In this document: positions 12,701 to 26,317 of the stretch, in pieces
Layout of the letters: each line of letters starts with the position of its first letter
How positions within the stretch are numbered: position 1 is the stretch's first letter
NCBI GenBank assembly: GCA_032209605.1
Contig: JASFXZ010000005.1
Location: 26,152,905-26,216,904 of the forward strand
Direction of reading: 5' to 3'
Length of the DNA stretch: 64,000 bases
Origin: Mactromeris polynyma
Lineage: Eukaryota > Mollusca > Bivalvia > Venerida > Mactridae
The notes under the pieces: model-generated
What the model was told of the DNA's origin: nothing
What the model saw: only the letters and a program-made list of their open reading frames with translations
Databases searched by the model: none
Program-made: the position numbers and the translations under genes

Positions 12701-15700
12701 CTCGGGGCGGCATTCATTTCTTGGGGCAACCCTCTTTTAAGATTATCTTCTCTTGTTATATTATCCATGATTTTTATATAATGGACATTTAAGTCAATCA
12801 TAGTTATGGATATGATTGAAATCTGTTGGAATCATTGTTTTTTTATATATGTTTTCAGAGACACAAGATTTGTTAGTGAAGCATTTTGATTTATATGATG
12901 GGTCAAAATTGTTTGTGTGGAATGGAAACATAGTGAGTTTACATTGTTTATGGAAGATTATTTATAATGATTTAATTGTTGGCTTGATTAGTGGAGTGAA
13001 ACAGGGCTAGAATTTAACTTTTTTGTGCACTTGCAAATTTGGCCAGTGCCTAAAATTTCAACTGGCCAAATGTGAAACCAACTAGCCAAAACAATTTTCG
13101 CCGAAATTTATAGTCATAAATGGCTAATAAGAGAAAAACGACGAATGATAGCGAGTCCCCCCAACAAGAATCATCAAATAAGAAAAAGAACTGTGGCTAT
13201 TATTGTCCCTTCTGTCATAAATGTTTTTTTGAAGTGATAAAAGTTTTCTCAAATTGGCAAATTTAACGTTTTTCTCTTATTCGTCGGCTCAATGGAAAAA
13301 AGGAGGATATTTTGCCAGCCATTTTAGCAGCCGATAAAATATGTAAACAACGAATTTGACGGGTTCCAACTTTTAATTAAACTTTTAATTAAACTATAGA
13401 GAAAGCACAATCTATAAACGAGACGCAGTCTACTCATTTATGTTGTTGACGGGTTAAAAATTTTTTTAGTTTATAGAGTGAGTGCGCGATCGATAAAACT
13501 AGTCGCAGTCTACTCATTATGTAAACATGTATACATGCTGTTGACAACCTGTTGCTATGGGGGTAATATGGCGAGAAGCAAAAGAAAGAGGTTAAAACTA
13601 GTTTGTTTTACCTTGAACATACGTGTTTATTTTGGAATCCAATCAAATAAAATATAACAGTTATGTTCTTAACTTAAAATCCACTCGCAAAAAAATGCCA
13701 GCTTAAGAAATCTCAACTCGCATTTTTAAAATACAGCTCGCATTTTGCGAGTGGCGAGTGCTTAAATTCGAGCCCTGGTGAAAGTATAAATCATGAACTT
13801 TATTTGTATGAGTGAAGTTATTCCTTGTACTTTAGACTGAATGTCACAAGATTTTTATAAAACATACATCTGTAAATTGTTTCAAACAATATTATGGTTA
13901 TACATTTTTTTGTATGTATATGCACTTTAAACATGACACAAACTGGTATTTCCTCATATTAAAGCTTAAGATTTTACGTTCTAGTGATATTACTATTTCC
14001 AGAGAATATCAATGCAATTATTGTATTGTTGAGCATAATTATGATTTTAGCCATTTCTCATGCATCATTTATGAATACATGTACTGTTTTCAAGTATCTC
14101 TGCTTTTTAGTATATACATGTACAGTAGAACCTCACTTAAAGACCACCTCAATAATTCCACCTCAAATTAAAAACACAAATTAACAAGTCTTTTTTTCCT
14201 ATTTTACTCTTTATACAACCTCAATATTAAGACCACCTTAATAATAAGACCAGATTTCAAGTATCCGTAGGGTGGTCTTTTATTGAGGTTTTACTGTTCT
14301 GTACATACTTTTTTATATAGAATACATGTGTTGTACAATATGCAAGTATGTATATGATTGTAATAGCAATAATTTATAATTATGCATGTACAAAGTTGAC
14401 AGTGAATTTTTTCACAAAGTTTATCTCTTGATCACACATACTCATATAACTTTCGACTTGAATGGTTTGCATTTCTAGGTAGATAATGATGTTGTGCCTG
14501 TTGGTTTTATCTGTGAACCAGTCTATATAACTGTGATATATGGTGATGGTCTACAGTTCGGTCAAGGTTACTCTAAGTCCTTGACCTTGATAGAGATGAA
14601 GGTCATTATTTGTGATATAATAAGAATCCAGGCTGAAAATTTGTGCTTGAAGAGAGTTTTTGGCAAAGGTAAGGTCCTCGTAAATGGTTTGCTAGTAAGT
14701 ACGATACTGTGAGTTTTTCAAGTGTTTTTCGCATAGTAGGCTATTTGTTTTAAAATGTTTGATGTTCACTGTCTTATTGAAATTGTCCCTGATTCAAATT
14801 CGTTGGCTGCTCTGCCCAGTGTTTTTACATGGATAAGAAAATAATAAAGTGTCACAAATATATTCTTATGCTTTCGGTTTTCATGTTTGTAAGTAAGAAT
14901 TATGTTTTGCTGTCATTACTTATTGATTGCACTGTAGCTATTGTTTCCTGTATGAAATGTTCAAAGGAGGATTCATTTACAACATTTGTCTATTTCTTTT
15001 TTAGGGTTATTATAATGACCAATGGAAAAAACTGTCAAGAAATTTAAAGCGAAATGAAAATGGTTATAGCAAGGGTTTGTCTAAACTTTAGAAACTGCTT
15101 CTTGGCCAAAACTGAATTAAAATCCTTCTGCTCCGAAATCTTATTTAAAGAAGGAGAAGGAAAATTGAGGACTAAATTGTTTTACTTGAAAGAAGATTGA
15201 GGACTTAATTGTTTTACCTGAAAGAAAATGAAGGACTAAATTGTTTTACCTGAGCTAATATACTTTCAGATTCTGATGTAAGAATGGTTCCTATCTCAGT
15301 GATAGAAGATTCATCTACACTTCTAGAACTAAAACTCTGTGACGGGGACCAGCTACTAGCTGAGGATACAACTGAACAAGGGTAATGATGCTTTTGTTTA
15401 TTTGATTTAGGTGACTGATCTGCTCACGTTACAGTGAGGTCAGGGGTTATGTTGCATGTTGGGGTCCAAATTCATTAGTACAATACTACATACAGAAATA
15501 TCTACAGTAAGACAGGCTGGATGTAAAGAACACATTTTAGATCCCTTAAAGCACATTTTGCATTCAAATTATGATAAACATATATAGCAAACAGCTGATA
15601 TAAAGAACACATTTTCAAGGTTCCAAGTTTGTTCCTTTAGAAGTTTTACTGTACTATAAATCTCTTATATTCTGTGTTAGCCAATTACCATGTCTTGCAA

Positions 15701-18700
15701 ATATTAGTAATTTGAGTATTTTGTTATATTTTGTACTTAAATAAAAAGCTCCTCCAAAAATAAACAGTCACCAAAAATACCTGACTTACAGTAATTGTCA
15801 GGTTAATAATCCTTGTATAGTTGACTTATTCTGTTTGTTACATCATTATACAAGGTCGTAACAAAGCTGTGTATGAATACAGTGGAGTTGCAATGGTTAA
15901 CTTGACCAAATTACCTGTCAAAATATAGTTTCAGATGTTATCAGGCATGAGAATTTTTTCTGCGGATTCACGAACATCTGTGGATTTGACGCTCGCAAGG
16001 GCCGTTTCTGAGACAATTTAGGCCATATTAGATGCTTAAAAGCCAGGAGCTTCAGCGGTCTCCTGGACCCCTTGTCGAATTTTCAGCTGATTTTGAAGTT
16101 GCATTCTCATGTCTATGTTATGTCAAGCGTATTTTATTTGTGTCTACCAGAAAGTTTAATCTTAATTTGCATCAGATGTAATTGATGTATTTTTTGTTGA
16201 TTGCAGGGTTGGAATATCAAAAGAAAGTGTGTCGAGTACAATATATAGCAGTAAATTTATGGTCCAAGTAGAAAGCAGATGTGATAATTTACAGAACAGC
16301 ATTGGTGAATACTCCAAGATAAAGATTGAAGTGGATAGGAAAATAGTAAGTTGCCCGTAACAAATGTATCTAGTGTAATGACAAGTTTATACCATCACTT
16401 GTAATAATCATCTGTATGTATGAAATAATTGTCCATTGTAAACGAAATTTAAGAAACACAATATTACTATGTAATTGATGTTGTTCATCTATGTAATTAC
16501 TATACGTTTTTTTTCAACATCACATGTTATGTATTTGTATATACATTTGTGAATGTCGATGAACTGTAATTGCTTAAGTCTAAATAAAATTTATGTTCTG
16601 CTCTGTTCCGTTATTGCACGTGTTATGCAATATACAAATTATATTCATATTATATATGGCATTTTAGTGACTTCAGTTGTTTCTTTTAAAGTAATGACAA
16701 GCAATCATAACTGGTGGTCTTTGCTAGGTATGGGGGGGGGGGGGTAAAGATAAAAAGTAGAATGCCAAGAAACTGGACACTATTTTATAATTGCAGTAGA
16801 ATTCATATATATCTTAATAATACAAACATACCATACTTGCTTTTATTTCTTGTGTGTCTTTTATTTCATCATTGAAATTGGAAAGAGTTTTCTGTATTTT
16901 ACAGACTGTATCTGAGTTGAAATCAATTGTGATGACAAAGTTTGGTTTAGCGACTATTCAAGATGGTGGACGTATCAGAATAGATCATAACTCTTTAGGT
17001 TTAAGACATCCTAGTAAGAATTTGAATTTTATTCTTGAAAATGATTACAAGTTTATTTCAGTCATTCTTTTCATTTCTTCAATTAAGCCCAACGTTCGGG
17101 AAGAGGGTGAACAAGTTTTGCTCATGCCAATCTGTTGGTCGGTAGACAGTTTTGTTTCTGATCAATCATTGGAGAACACTCGGGCTGACAGCTGTGACCA
17201 CTACGTATGATTGCCTTTGGTCAGTAGATGACATATTATTTTAGCGGTCAGTAGGTTGAAGGTCAAGGTATCAGTGACCCTGAGTCTGAAAAGCAGTTTT
17301 TGATCAGAGAACACTTTATCTACAGCCTTCAGACCTCATTGTGTAGTGGTCAGTAGATGACCTCTTGGTTGGGAGTCTGTTGGTCAATGCTAATTTACTA
17401 AGCATTGACCTCCAACAGGCTGTCATGTTGGGCATGTGTTTTTTAGGTACAGCTCTTGTCCCTATTTTCATTGTTCAAGCTAATTTGTTTTGAATCTTTT
17501 ATCATCAGAATAGTCATTATATTGCCAGTTGTATCGTTTAAATATAGAATTAATTGTTGTGGTCGTAATAAGATAGGCAGAAAACTCCCTGATGAACAAA
17601 TTCATTTTGACTATAGATGTTTTAGTATTTATGTGCATAACATATTTTTCTTTAATTGATTCAGTTCATGAAGAATTGTCGATATTTGAAGCTGGTATCA
17701 CACAGGGTAGTCATCTAGTTTTAGAGCCTGGACCATCTCCTAAATCAGATGAGGTAAATAAATAGATTACAATGCATTTCCAGTTAATGTAAAGTCTAAT
17801 ATAAAACTGAGGGATGAATACTTTCCAACTTAGCTGTATCAGTAGAGCCCTAAACTGTGATAGTTCAAAACTCGGTGTTTATTCTTTATGATGATATGAA
17901 TGGAGAACATCTGTCTGACACATGCGGGAGAGTTGTCAATATTGGAGCACACTATGCAATAATTCACTGTCTATGTCCTTCAGTGGAACACACTTTCTAT
18001 ATACATTGTATTCTGTTTATTTGGTGCTTACTCTAGAAAATAAGTAGATGTACCACTTCCATTATTTTCTGTACTAATTGGTAAATACATGTATGTTGAA
18101 AAATACATAAGCATACATTTCTGTCATATCTTATTTTCCTTACTTGTCTTTGTGTATACATGCACAAATGTAGAGGATGTGGGTTGTAAATGCAATAATA
18201 TAATATTATACACTATTTTTGGCAGATTACTCTATCCTTTACATGCGAGTCTAGTGCATCAGGACCAGATTACAGTGAAGTTATAGTTTATCGATCTTGC
18301 ACAGTCAACTTTTGCCTGCAGTGTATACTTGAACGAGCAAATATCACAGGTATGGATTCTCTATAATATAGACATAACATGATACGATAATATAGACATA
18401 ATATGATACTATAATAGAGACAAAAATGTAACTTATAGTCTGGTTTTGGAACATGATACTCTTGTCAAGCTGTAATTGTATAGTTTGATAATTTCCCCAT
18501 TTTTAACATGGTTTTTTGTTTCGAATGTGTTGATTGGTATCAGGTTAGGTATAAAAACCTACAAGAGTCATCCAAAAAATATGTAGACAATTTATTTGAA
18601 AACGATATGTAAAGCAGATATTTTATTAATTTGTACACAACATGTATTAATGTACACAAGTATTGTACACAACATGTATTAATGTACACAAGTATTGTAG

Positions 18701-21700
18701 TTGTTTGTTCATTCATTCAGAGGGAGATTGGTATTTACGGAAGACAAATTGGTGTGGAGAAGCTGCTGACATACTTGATGATGTTGATGCAACTCTAGAT
18801 AACTGTCTGGTGAAAGATGGTGACTTGCTGTTGTTAGTCAGAGGCAGACTTCCACCTAAGGTACTGATATGTTGTTGATACTTAGAGTCACATAGTTGTA
18901 ACATGTTTATTTTACATTAGTTGTGTTACAAGCTTTTACAACTTGTATTTATCTAGCTGGATGTCTGCTTCCTGGGTCAGTGCATCTTGTGATTCTTAAC
19001 AGTATGTCTGTCTAATTCAGGGATTTTGAAACAATGTGAAAGTATTTCTCCTTTGGTGGGATTTGAATGCATGACATGTGGATCAGAAGTGACTACCACT
19101 TTCTATCATTCAGTTAAAAGTCAACGTTATACAATGAGATTACATTTCAAAGATGTATTTTTGTTTTAAAAACAACTGACTAGATGTTTGTAATTTTTAG
19201 GGTTTTATTCAACTACCTGTTTGGCTCCATTCCACACCTGAAAGTGTACGAGCTGGAAACCAACAAGAAGGTGGATTGTTGTCATGGGTTACCAACTTCT
19301 TTGGTATGATTTTGCCTCTCTTTCTATGAATGACTTTGTGTGTCGGTTATGATACAAATCAGATAATTGTCACTTTTGAAACAAAACATGTTATAATAAT
19401 TATATATGATGTAACTTATAACTTTTCCACAGAAGAAGAGGTGTTGTTCATAATAAGGGGCAAAATAGTTGTTTCCATTTGCTTGACCTACTTTGTTTTT
19501 TTCTAGTGAGCCTACTGTTTTTCGTTCTATTGTAAAATTTATGTACTTTTGGCTGCAAGAGTACCACTAAATTACAATGTCACTGATTACACGGTCACGC
19601 ATCATATTCACATTACCAGTTTTATCCTACCTATTGAATTATTCGTCAGCCAAATCAATAACAAAATTGTAGATATACACTGAGATTGATTTCTTTTACT
19701 TTCATGATAATCAAGAGCATGATATGTTAAATGTAGATTCACAAAACAAGGTGCTTGAGACAGTAGTACAATATAAACTAAAATCTTAGAAAATTATGTA
19801 GTTTATGTGTATAAGTATATGTCGCTACAAGCCTGATTATTAGATGAATATATTTTGTTTTTGCAAATAAACTCTTATGTTAGAGACTTTGTTTTAAATT
19901 TACAGGGAGTTACTACAATGATCCAGGTTCACCTGTCCGGACGGGAGAGGTAAACTCCGAGCCACACCCTGTCAATGTGGGGAGCATTGAAATATCAAGC
20001 CAGTCGTCATTATTTGATCTCAAAGAGCAGATTATGACTTTAATTGGAGAATTGCCGATTCCGTCTGTTGATTTTATGAGACTTCGACTGAAAGAGAAAG
20101 ACATAATGACTACAGTTCTTAGAGATAACAACCAAACATTGAAGTATGAGGTTTATTTGTTGAAAAATTTCTATACATGTACAATAATCTTAACTTAACT
20201 CTGTTGTCCAAAATTAATTATTTTTACGAATACAAACTTTATATCTCAATTTTAAACGTCTGCTGATGTATATTATGGACTGTCCACAAGGAGACGCGAA
20301 ATTTAGGTCTAAGGGAAGTAACTCGTAAAAAAACGAAAAGCAGAATTTTATAGTCTCGTCGATGAATTACCTCCCTTTATTAAAAATGGTTGTTTTTAAC
20401 CAATGTCACCGTTAATTTATTATAATTATAATGTATAAATATATTTTTGTGGAATTCAGGTGTATTCCAATGATTTAGTGAAATGTTTATATCGTATGGG
20501 ATGCTATAAAAATATACTATTATTAATTAGCGTGTGACATATATACCATATAGAACCTTTTAGGGCTAACTTATATCCGTCAGCATTGGGCAGAAACTCA
20601 ACCCTTTGCAGATGGGGATTTTTAGAGGTCCGCCACTAGCTCAGTGGTGGGCTTAAATAAACAATCGATCAAATATTATTACGTGCAAGCATTGTGGAGG
20701 TATGCTTGGCACTTAACCCATCGGGTTCGAGTCTGAGGATTAGTTATACTCGTTCCTTCAGTGAAAGGTTTTTATAATAAGTTGCATCTTGAAACGTGCA
20801 CAAACTCCGTTGATGTGGTTAAAATGAATGAGAATATATTTTCATTGTATTCTTTATTATTTCATTTGACCATTTATTGTGGACTCAAAATTATGATAGC
20901 TGAATATATCAATGGTGTTAGCGCTATTGGTCAGTATTTTAATTATTTACCAAAACATGTTTTCATTGGCTGACCACCTCACAATATCTTTACCTCTGAA
21001 TAGAAACAAAATCTTACTCGGTCCTTTTTAATTGACAATTTTGTTTTTCAGACGACTAAACTTGACATCAAACAGTGTGATTGCAATTCAGATTATGCCG
21101 GAGGAAGAAATGTTAAGGTAAGTTATACCACAATTTGGTATATAAATATTGGGGATATAAGTTGTATGGATAATGAGGAGTGCAGGTCTGAGGTCTCATA
21201 TTATGACTTTGGTAAAATAGAACCAATCTTTCCTCGACCAAAATAATATTTTGTTCTTTGTTTATTGCACCATTTCCAAGTGTTTACCAGAATAATAAAT
21301 GGAAACAAATAAATTTTAACACAGGTCAGACAAACTTTCTCTTTTGTAAATGCTTACTTCTTGGTCTCATAAAATAATTACATTTACTTACCCAATTCAC
21401 TTTACAATGTACGAATGCTCTGCTGTGCATTTTCTTGACCATTGCTTTTAATATGTATGTTTAAGTTCACCTGTTTAGTTAACATTATAATTTTTATGCA
21501 AAAATGGCACATTAGGTGTCTTTAATTTTTTATTGACTGGTAATTTATATAGAATTTCATAATGAGCTTATGACTATATTGAATTGTAGATTGACTTTGT
21601 TATGGTATTGAATTTATAATTGACTTGGTAATTACGTTGAATTTTATGTTAATTACATAACAAATAATTGTTGTATAAAAGTCATAAAACTACTGACTGA

Positions 21701-23673
21701 TTCATTTTGTTTCAGGAATGACCAAATTGTTTTAGAAGTATGTCAAAGAATTCCTGACACGAAGCAATACAGTCAACATATAGAACTTATATGGAATACA
21801 GCAAGTGGTGCTTCTATACACAGCTTGAAGCAGGCAATAGCTAAAGTGTTGTACATAGAATCTGAACATTTATGTATCGCTAAACATTTCCCACAACGGT
21901 ATGAGTGGATGGTGATTGAGAAAAAGGACGGTGTAAGTACATGTGTGGTGTGTTGTAGGTCATATCTCTTATTGAATGAAAACAAATCATGCAAGACCAC
22001 TGAGGAAACACTTGTTGCTACAGTCTGTGAGTTAGATAAGAAGAAATTAAAATTTAAGAGAAGTTAATTACTTTATTAATTTAAGAAATTATTTTAACAG
22101 AATATTCCATTTAACGATGACTGTATCAATACCATTTGAACAACCCTTCTATGGATTCTCTCAGTAATGCAGTTGGTTTGAGCGCAGTAACTTCGGTGTT
22201 TGGTGCTGCAATCATAGGGGACGTGGGCTCAAACCCCATACCAGTCATTGAAGATTTTCAAAAGTTCAATTGTTTATGACTATCAATACACTACAACCTT
22301 GTTATGTCACCACCAACGGGGTCGGGAGGAGTTGACATGCCATCCTGGGATAGAGACACACTGTGGGGATGTAAACAAATTGCTTGGCTCTAGGGAATTA
22401 GACACACAAAAGGACAAATTGTCTGATTCTTCTGTGTCAGTCCGCTGTGAAAAATGTTACATAAAAAAAGATAAAATGTCTGAATCTATTTTTAGCATGT
22501 GAATCGGAAGGGGAAGAAGAAGGGGCAGTGGAAGAACAACATCAAACAAGCCCCTTTCAACATACGTGATGGGGACACTATTGGAGTGAAGGTATACTAT
22601 GAACCATTTGTTAATGATAGAACAATTCAAGATATTAGCCGAACAGAGTCGCAATAGTTGTGGGTGAAACCCTGGAAATGATTTGTTAAGGGCCTGAAAT
22701 GTGTAGTAATGCTAGTGCCATGTAAGTGAGAGACGGACAGTAAGGTTTTACCAAGATGACGCAAGTTCTGATGTCAGGAGAAGTGTATGTCGGTCATCTT
22801 CATCCACTCTTGTCAACATCATGGTATTTTAATTGAATATTGAAATAATTTATGAGACATTCAGAACCCGGTAAGTTATAAAACAGAGTTAGGAGACTAA
22901 TCTCAGAATACAGTCTTGCCATTGGTCTGTTTGAAAACTGTGCTCAGTAATAACTAATCAGAGGCTTGAGTTTAAAGACTGGTTTCCAAACTCAGAATTT
23001 ATTGTCTTAGAACCTTGTATTTCATGAACATTATTGAGGCAATAAACAGCATATTGTTAGCCTAGGATATAAGTTTTAATTTCTTATAGTCTAATTTCAA
23101 GGATAATGTTGTTTTCACAGGATATGCGGTGTGATCCGAATAATTTGGATAACTTCATGACAGAGGAAGATGAATATGGACAGATATCATTACAGCAGGA
23201 AATTGAGGAGAAAAGAAAAATGTAAGTTGTATGTATGGTGAATAAAGAGGCATGTAGTCTATCAAGCAGTTTATTAGGCGAATCAGGGGAATTTATCTTG
23301 GGGACTCAATTGCCTTACAGCATGGCCACATCTATGCTTCATGAAAACATGGTTTTTACTTATAAATTGTTTATGTGCAATTAACGGTAGAAATAAGATA
23401 TTACATTTGTGGCCATAATTATTTAATTAATTAAAATTATTCACAGAAGACTTGTTTAACAAATTCCGTAATTCATGATCACTCGTCTTATAGCTTATAT
23501 GTTCACAGTAGCGAGAGAGTTACAGGGTGAATAACTGAAAGTAAATCCTCATGTTCATTGTTTATATTTACTTCAGGCGTGAAGAAAGGAAGAAATACGA
23601 ACCAGATGGCTTTATACAAAACAAGAGAAAAAGGGAAGTTGGTATAACAATCAAAGTTGGAGATTTCAGTTAA
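3773..23673 (+). CDS. USP40: USP40, ubiquitin carboxyl-terminal hydrolase 40-like (complete, 29 exons)
   Basis: Exons: 3773-3968, 4515-4582, 6008-6121, 6634-6759, 7102-7140, 7571-7717, 8136-8279, 8888-9013, 9389-9598, 9844-10121, 10694-10854, 11270-11351, 11632-11800, 12340-12430, 12859-12932, 14479-14668, 15270-15381, 16207-16345, 16905-17013, 17665-17753, 18226-18349, 18721-18860, 19201-19303, 19906-20143, 21052-21117, 21716-21932, 22496-22591, 23121-23221, 23577-23673. The sum is 3846 nt: 1281 residues plus stop (human about 1235). USP-fold cysteine protease that would cleave ubiquitin from proteins. Cys box NQGATCYLNSL (Cys49), QQHDVQELNRIL at the thumb, zinc-ribbon pairs CTQC (171-174) and CDGC (219-222), His box GGHYHAY (His303). 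The usual third catalytic Asp/Asn motif is not evident: GHWVTPEEEE follows. Exon 10 adds a Cys/Ser-rich insert (about 391-483). The C-terminal half is a long family-specific region ending KVGDFS, like human USP40. The start ATG has a strong context (G at -3 and +4). Confidence 0.95.
4092..4132. repeat. Small palindrome with CACGGACCTAT core
   Basis: A near-perfect inverted repeat in USP40 intron 1: TTAACATCACGGACCTAT pairs with ATAGGTCCGTGTTAA around a short AT centre. A second palindrome with the same CACGGACC core occurs at 50091-50141. It is probably a tiny transposon remnant or its terminal motif. Confidence 0.55.
4161..4400 (+). mobile_element. tRNA-derived SINE
   Basis: The head has an A box (TGGCCAAGTGG, 4168-4178) and a B box (GGTTCAAATCC, 4228-4238) at tRNA-like spacing. 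A non-tRNA body follows to about 4400. The head resembles a Leu/Ser-type tRNA but does not close into a clean acceptor stem. It lies in USP40 intron 1. The right edge is approximate. Confidence 0.6.
12480..12730. repeat. Dispersed-repeat-like intronic block
   Basis: The sequence is more GC-rich than the flanking intron and holds phrases such as CATGGTCAAAGTTACAGTCA. It contains an internal near-duplication of GGGGC(A/G)GCATTCAT type (about 12691-12727). It looks like a remnant of an interspersed repeat; family unknown. Confidence 0.3.
13002..13777. mobile_element. Non-autonomous DNA transposon with terminal inverted repeats
   Basis: A 776-bp element in USP40 intron 15. Left end CAGGGCTAGAATTTAAC; the reverse complement of the right end reads CAGGGCTCGAATTTAAG. 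GTGAAA directly abuts both ends (12996-13001 and 13778-13783) and is a candidate target-site duplication. Inside are inverted stretches around GAGAAAAACG (about 13130) and CGTTTTTCTC (about 13270), and two copies of a GCAGTCTACTCATT block (about 13425 and 13505). No transposase is seen. Confidence 0.75.
14122..14294. mobile_element. MITE-like element, CAGTA(G/A)AACCTCA ends
   Basis: The left end CAGTAGAACCTCACTTAA and the reverse complement of the right end, CAGTAAAACCTCAATAAA, form inverted repeats. Each is followed inward by AAGACCACC. The inner part repeats AAGACCACCT. The size (about 170 bp) and CAGT ends suggest a Tc1/pogo-related non-autonomous element; this is inference. It lies in USP40 intron 15. 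Confidence 0.6.
15497..15655. mobile_element. Possible MITE in USP40 intron 17
   Basis: The left end CAGTAAGACAGGCTGGATGT and the reverse complement of the right end (CAGTAAAACTTCTAAAGGAA) share only the outer CAGTAA(G/A)AC. The phrase TAAAGAACACATTTT occurs twice inside (about 15533 and 15601). The ends resemble the 14122 element. Confidence 0.35.
17090..17430. repeat. Interspersed-repeat-like block in USP40 intron 19
   Basis: Several near-copies of GGTCAGTAGATGAC (about 17219 and 17349), plus GGTTGAAGGTCAAGGTATCA, give the block an internally repetitive character unlike ordinary intron. It is probably a degenerate dispersed repeat. It has no coding content beyond chance frames. Confidence 0.4.
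18632..18698. repeat. Two-copy ~34-bp tandem repeat before USP40 exon 22
   Basis: GTACACAACATGTATTAATG followed by TACACAAGTATT occurs twice in succession, ending about 20 bp before the splice acceptor at 18720. Confidence 0.7.
20622..20760 (+). mobile_element. tRNA-like SINE remnant
   Basis: An A-box-like CTAGCTCAGTGG (about 20635) and a B-box-like GGGTTCGAGTCTG (about 20724) occur about 85 bp apart. This is longer than a normal tRNA, so the head has probably expanded or decayed. It lies in USP40 intron 24. Confidence 0.4.
22161..22400 (+). mobile_element. tRNA-like SINE remnant
   Basis: An A-box-like stretch (GCAGTTGGTTTGAGCGC, about 22170) and a B-box-like GGGCTCAAACCCC (about 22225) have tRNA-like spacing. 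The body then contains GGGGTCGGGAGGAGTTGACA. It lies in USP40 intron 26. Confidence 0.4.
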
Positions 23674-24909
23674 TGTACATTCTTCATAGATACTTCACTG
23701 AACATTTGCTTTTGTACTAATGGCCTTATGTGAATCATAGACTGCATTTCTTGTTATATATGGTTGTGTGGTGTTACTCTTGTGTGATAATGGGTATATA
23801 TATCTGACCAGAGTAAGAACTCTTGTAGAATTTGATGATATCAATACTGAAATATTGTAACATGGAATACTTTTTGTGCTATTTAAGTTAACACTTCTCT
23901 TGATTGGTAATTTCTGTTAAGTTATAAAGCATTGAAAAACTGGCCTAGATGTTAGTCTGTGAATTATAATAGCTCAGAAAATGTTGGCATTATGAAAATG
24001 CTGATCATATTATTTGCAAACATTTCTCGGTTAACGGTACAATGTACCGGTACTTGATTATACAGCATGTCCAGGGTTTGGTGCAAGATTTTTGTAGCTC
24101 AGTTTTTTATGAAGAAGCTGTTGCAATTGTTTTGCACCGACAATCGATATAGGCTTTAATTATAAAAAATTGTTGCATTGTGTTAATTATGTTTGATTTT
24201 TAGTTTTTTATGTCAAATGAAGTTTATATCATTGCAGTTAGTATTTTTTTATATTTTCAAAAATTAAAATTTAAATTGTGTTCTCTTTTCTCTGTTGGTT
24301 TTGTATTGTAACTGTAAAACATGCCTCCAATTTAAGGTCCTTATCAAAAAGCCCTGCTTCTAAATGTTTCAGATGAAGTACTGATGTTACTAATATCTGA
24401 GTATCTATCAGTCTTCTGACCAATCCATTGTTCGAAATCCCTTCCTTTGTGCCTATGATGGTGTTTTTCATTTCCCTCCTGTTTGAACCCTGCTATGTAC
24501 TGTACCTTTTTCTTTTTTGCGATTATTTTTTTGCAAATTATTTGCAGTTTTCTGATTTTGATACCACATACTATTCAATGTTAACAAACATTTTTGCCAA
24601 CCTAAGGATAACTATGAATCTAAACCACTGCCAACTTTTTGCATTGTGGCGCCATTTTTAATCTCAGAGCATTGATTGATTTATGTGACTACGGTGATGA
24701 GCGTTTCTCCAGATACTCGGCCTACATGACTAATTGATTGGAAGTAAATGATCACTGTGTGTATGAATGATTGATAATATTGTGTCATTTATGATATTTG
24801 ATTGTGTCTTAAATGTTATTTATGTAAAATTGAACCAGTTGTTTAATTTTCACCTTTTTTATTATACAATTTATTATGTGTGTAACTTACATAGTGACAA
24901 ACAGTCGCT

Positions 24910-25085
24910 CTGTCATTGTTAGCTCATTCAACAAAGCCTATCTGGAAGTTGTAAGTTCGAAACCCGGGGTGGGGCGTATGTTTTTGGCGACAAAATGACT
25001 AAGGTGGTGCATCCAAAGGTCATTTGTCCTTCACATCTGAGTCATGTTGGGATGTTGTCCGTGGTAACCCAGGAACACTAGTTAC
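24910..25085 (+). mobile_element. tRNA-like SINE remnant
   Basis: TTAGCTCATTCAACAAAGCC (A-box-like, about 24919) is followed by AAGTTCGAAACCCGG (B-box-like, about 24953). A GC-richer body carries the phrase CTGAGTCATGTTGGGATG. It lies downstream of USP40. Confidence 0.45.
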
Positions 25086-26317
25086 ATCAACTACTGCCAT
25101 ACATATATAACTGAAATACTGTTGCGAAATGGAGTAAAACTCAATATTTATTTTCTCGACAATCTCTCTATGTAGCAAGTAAATATGTTGAAAGTGATGT
25201 TTTATGTTTTTCTTCCGTCTGTGATCAATAAATTAAATTATCATATCTCTGTATTTCTTATATTGACCTAAAAACTTGTAGCTCACAAATTCCTGATGTC
25301 AAAGCGTGTGCATGCAAGTATCTGAAATGGTATTGTTGTGAAATAGCCAGGACTTGAGTTTAAATCTAAGCAACCACAAGTGAGTTTCTGTAAGGAAGTT
25401 GAATGTTAAGACTATCACTTGGTGTAATGCTGCAGATTTTGCCCAACACAACTTTGATCAATAAATGTCTTTGGTACAAACTGATGTGAAATAAATGGAT
25501 GTGCACAGTTACACATGTGATGAAATGTACAGGCTTAAACAAAACTGTTGCTAACAATTAATTAATTTTTCCAGCATTGATGTGTTTTTATAGATTCCTG
25601 TCATATGCACTTCAAGGCTGGAGTATACATTACTTATAAAGAAATTAAACATGTTTTTATTATGAAATTACCTCCCTTTATTTATTTTATGTTCTTAATT
25701 AGGTTCAATAATAATGAGTTTGATGAAAGAAATTACAATTGTCATAAAATTGAATATTTCTTAAAAGTTACGTTATGTTATAAATGTTTATTTTATAAAT
25801 GCATGTGTTCTTATTGAGTATTGTTATGTAAGTGAAATTAAATCTGCTTCTGTAGCTGTTTATGCTTTACAGACAGAAATCGTCATACCATTATTTTTGC
25901 TGGATTGCAATTTTTATGGTAATTATTTGTAACTTGAGTTAATAGAAATACTGGTATTGATAAGAATTTCAAAATATGTTCGAATTGACTAAAAATTATT
26001 GCATTACATGAATCACCATATACAGATATTTTGAATTGCAACAAAAATTAGTCAACATTGAACTGCCACTCATTACTCTTTGCCACTCTCCTTCAGCACA
26101 AACACCAACCTCGTTGAGGTGGCACGAGACAATTCTACATATACCGAGTCTCTCTTTACATTTCAGCCATGATTTGTACAAATATTCTAAGGTAAATATT
26201 CTCAGGCTATACCTGCATTACTATTAATACTTGTCAAAATCATATTTTCAATGGCACTCTTTACATTGAACTTAATTTTTGGTCTTTCTGCATTCAATGT
26301 GACAATTTGACAACCCA

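Noticed and set aside
12408..12713. 101-codon minus-strand frame in a USP40 intron
   Set aside because: It overlaps a real USP40 exon only in part and reads through repeat-like DNA. No recognisable protein.
14494..14712. Stand-alone 72-codon gene
   Set aside because: The frame is USP40 exon 16 (14479-14668) read into its intron.
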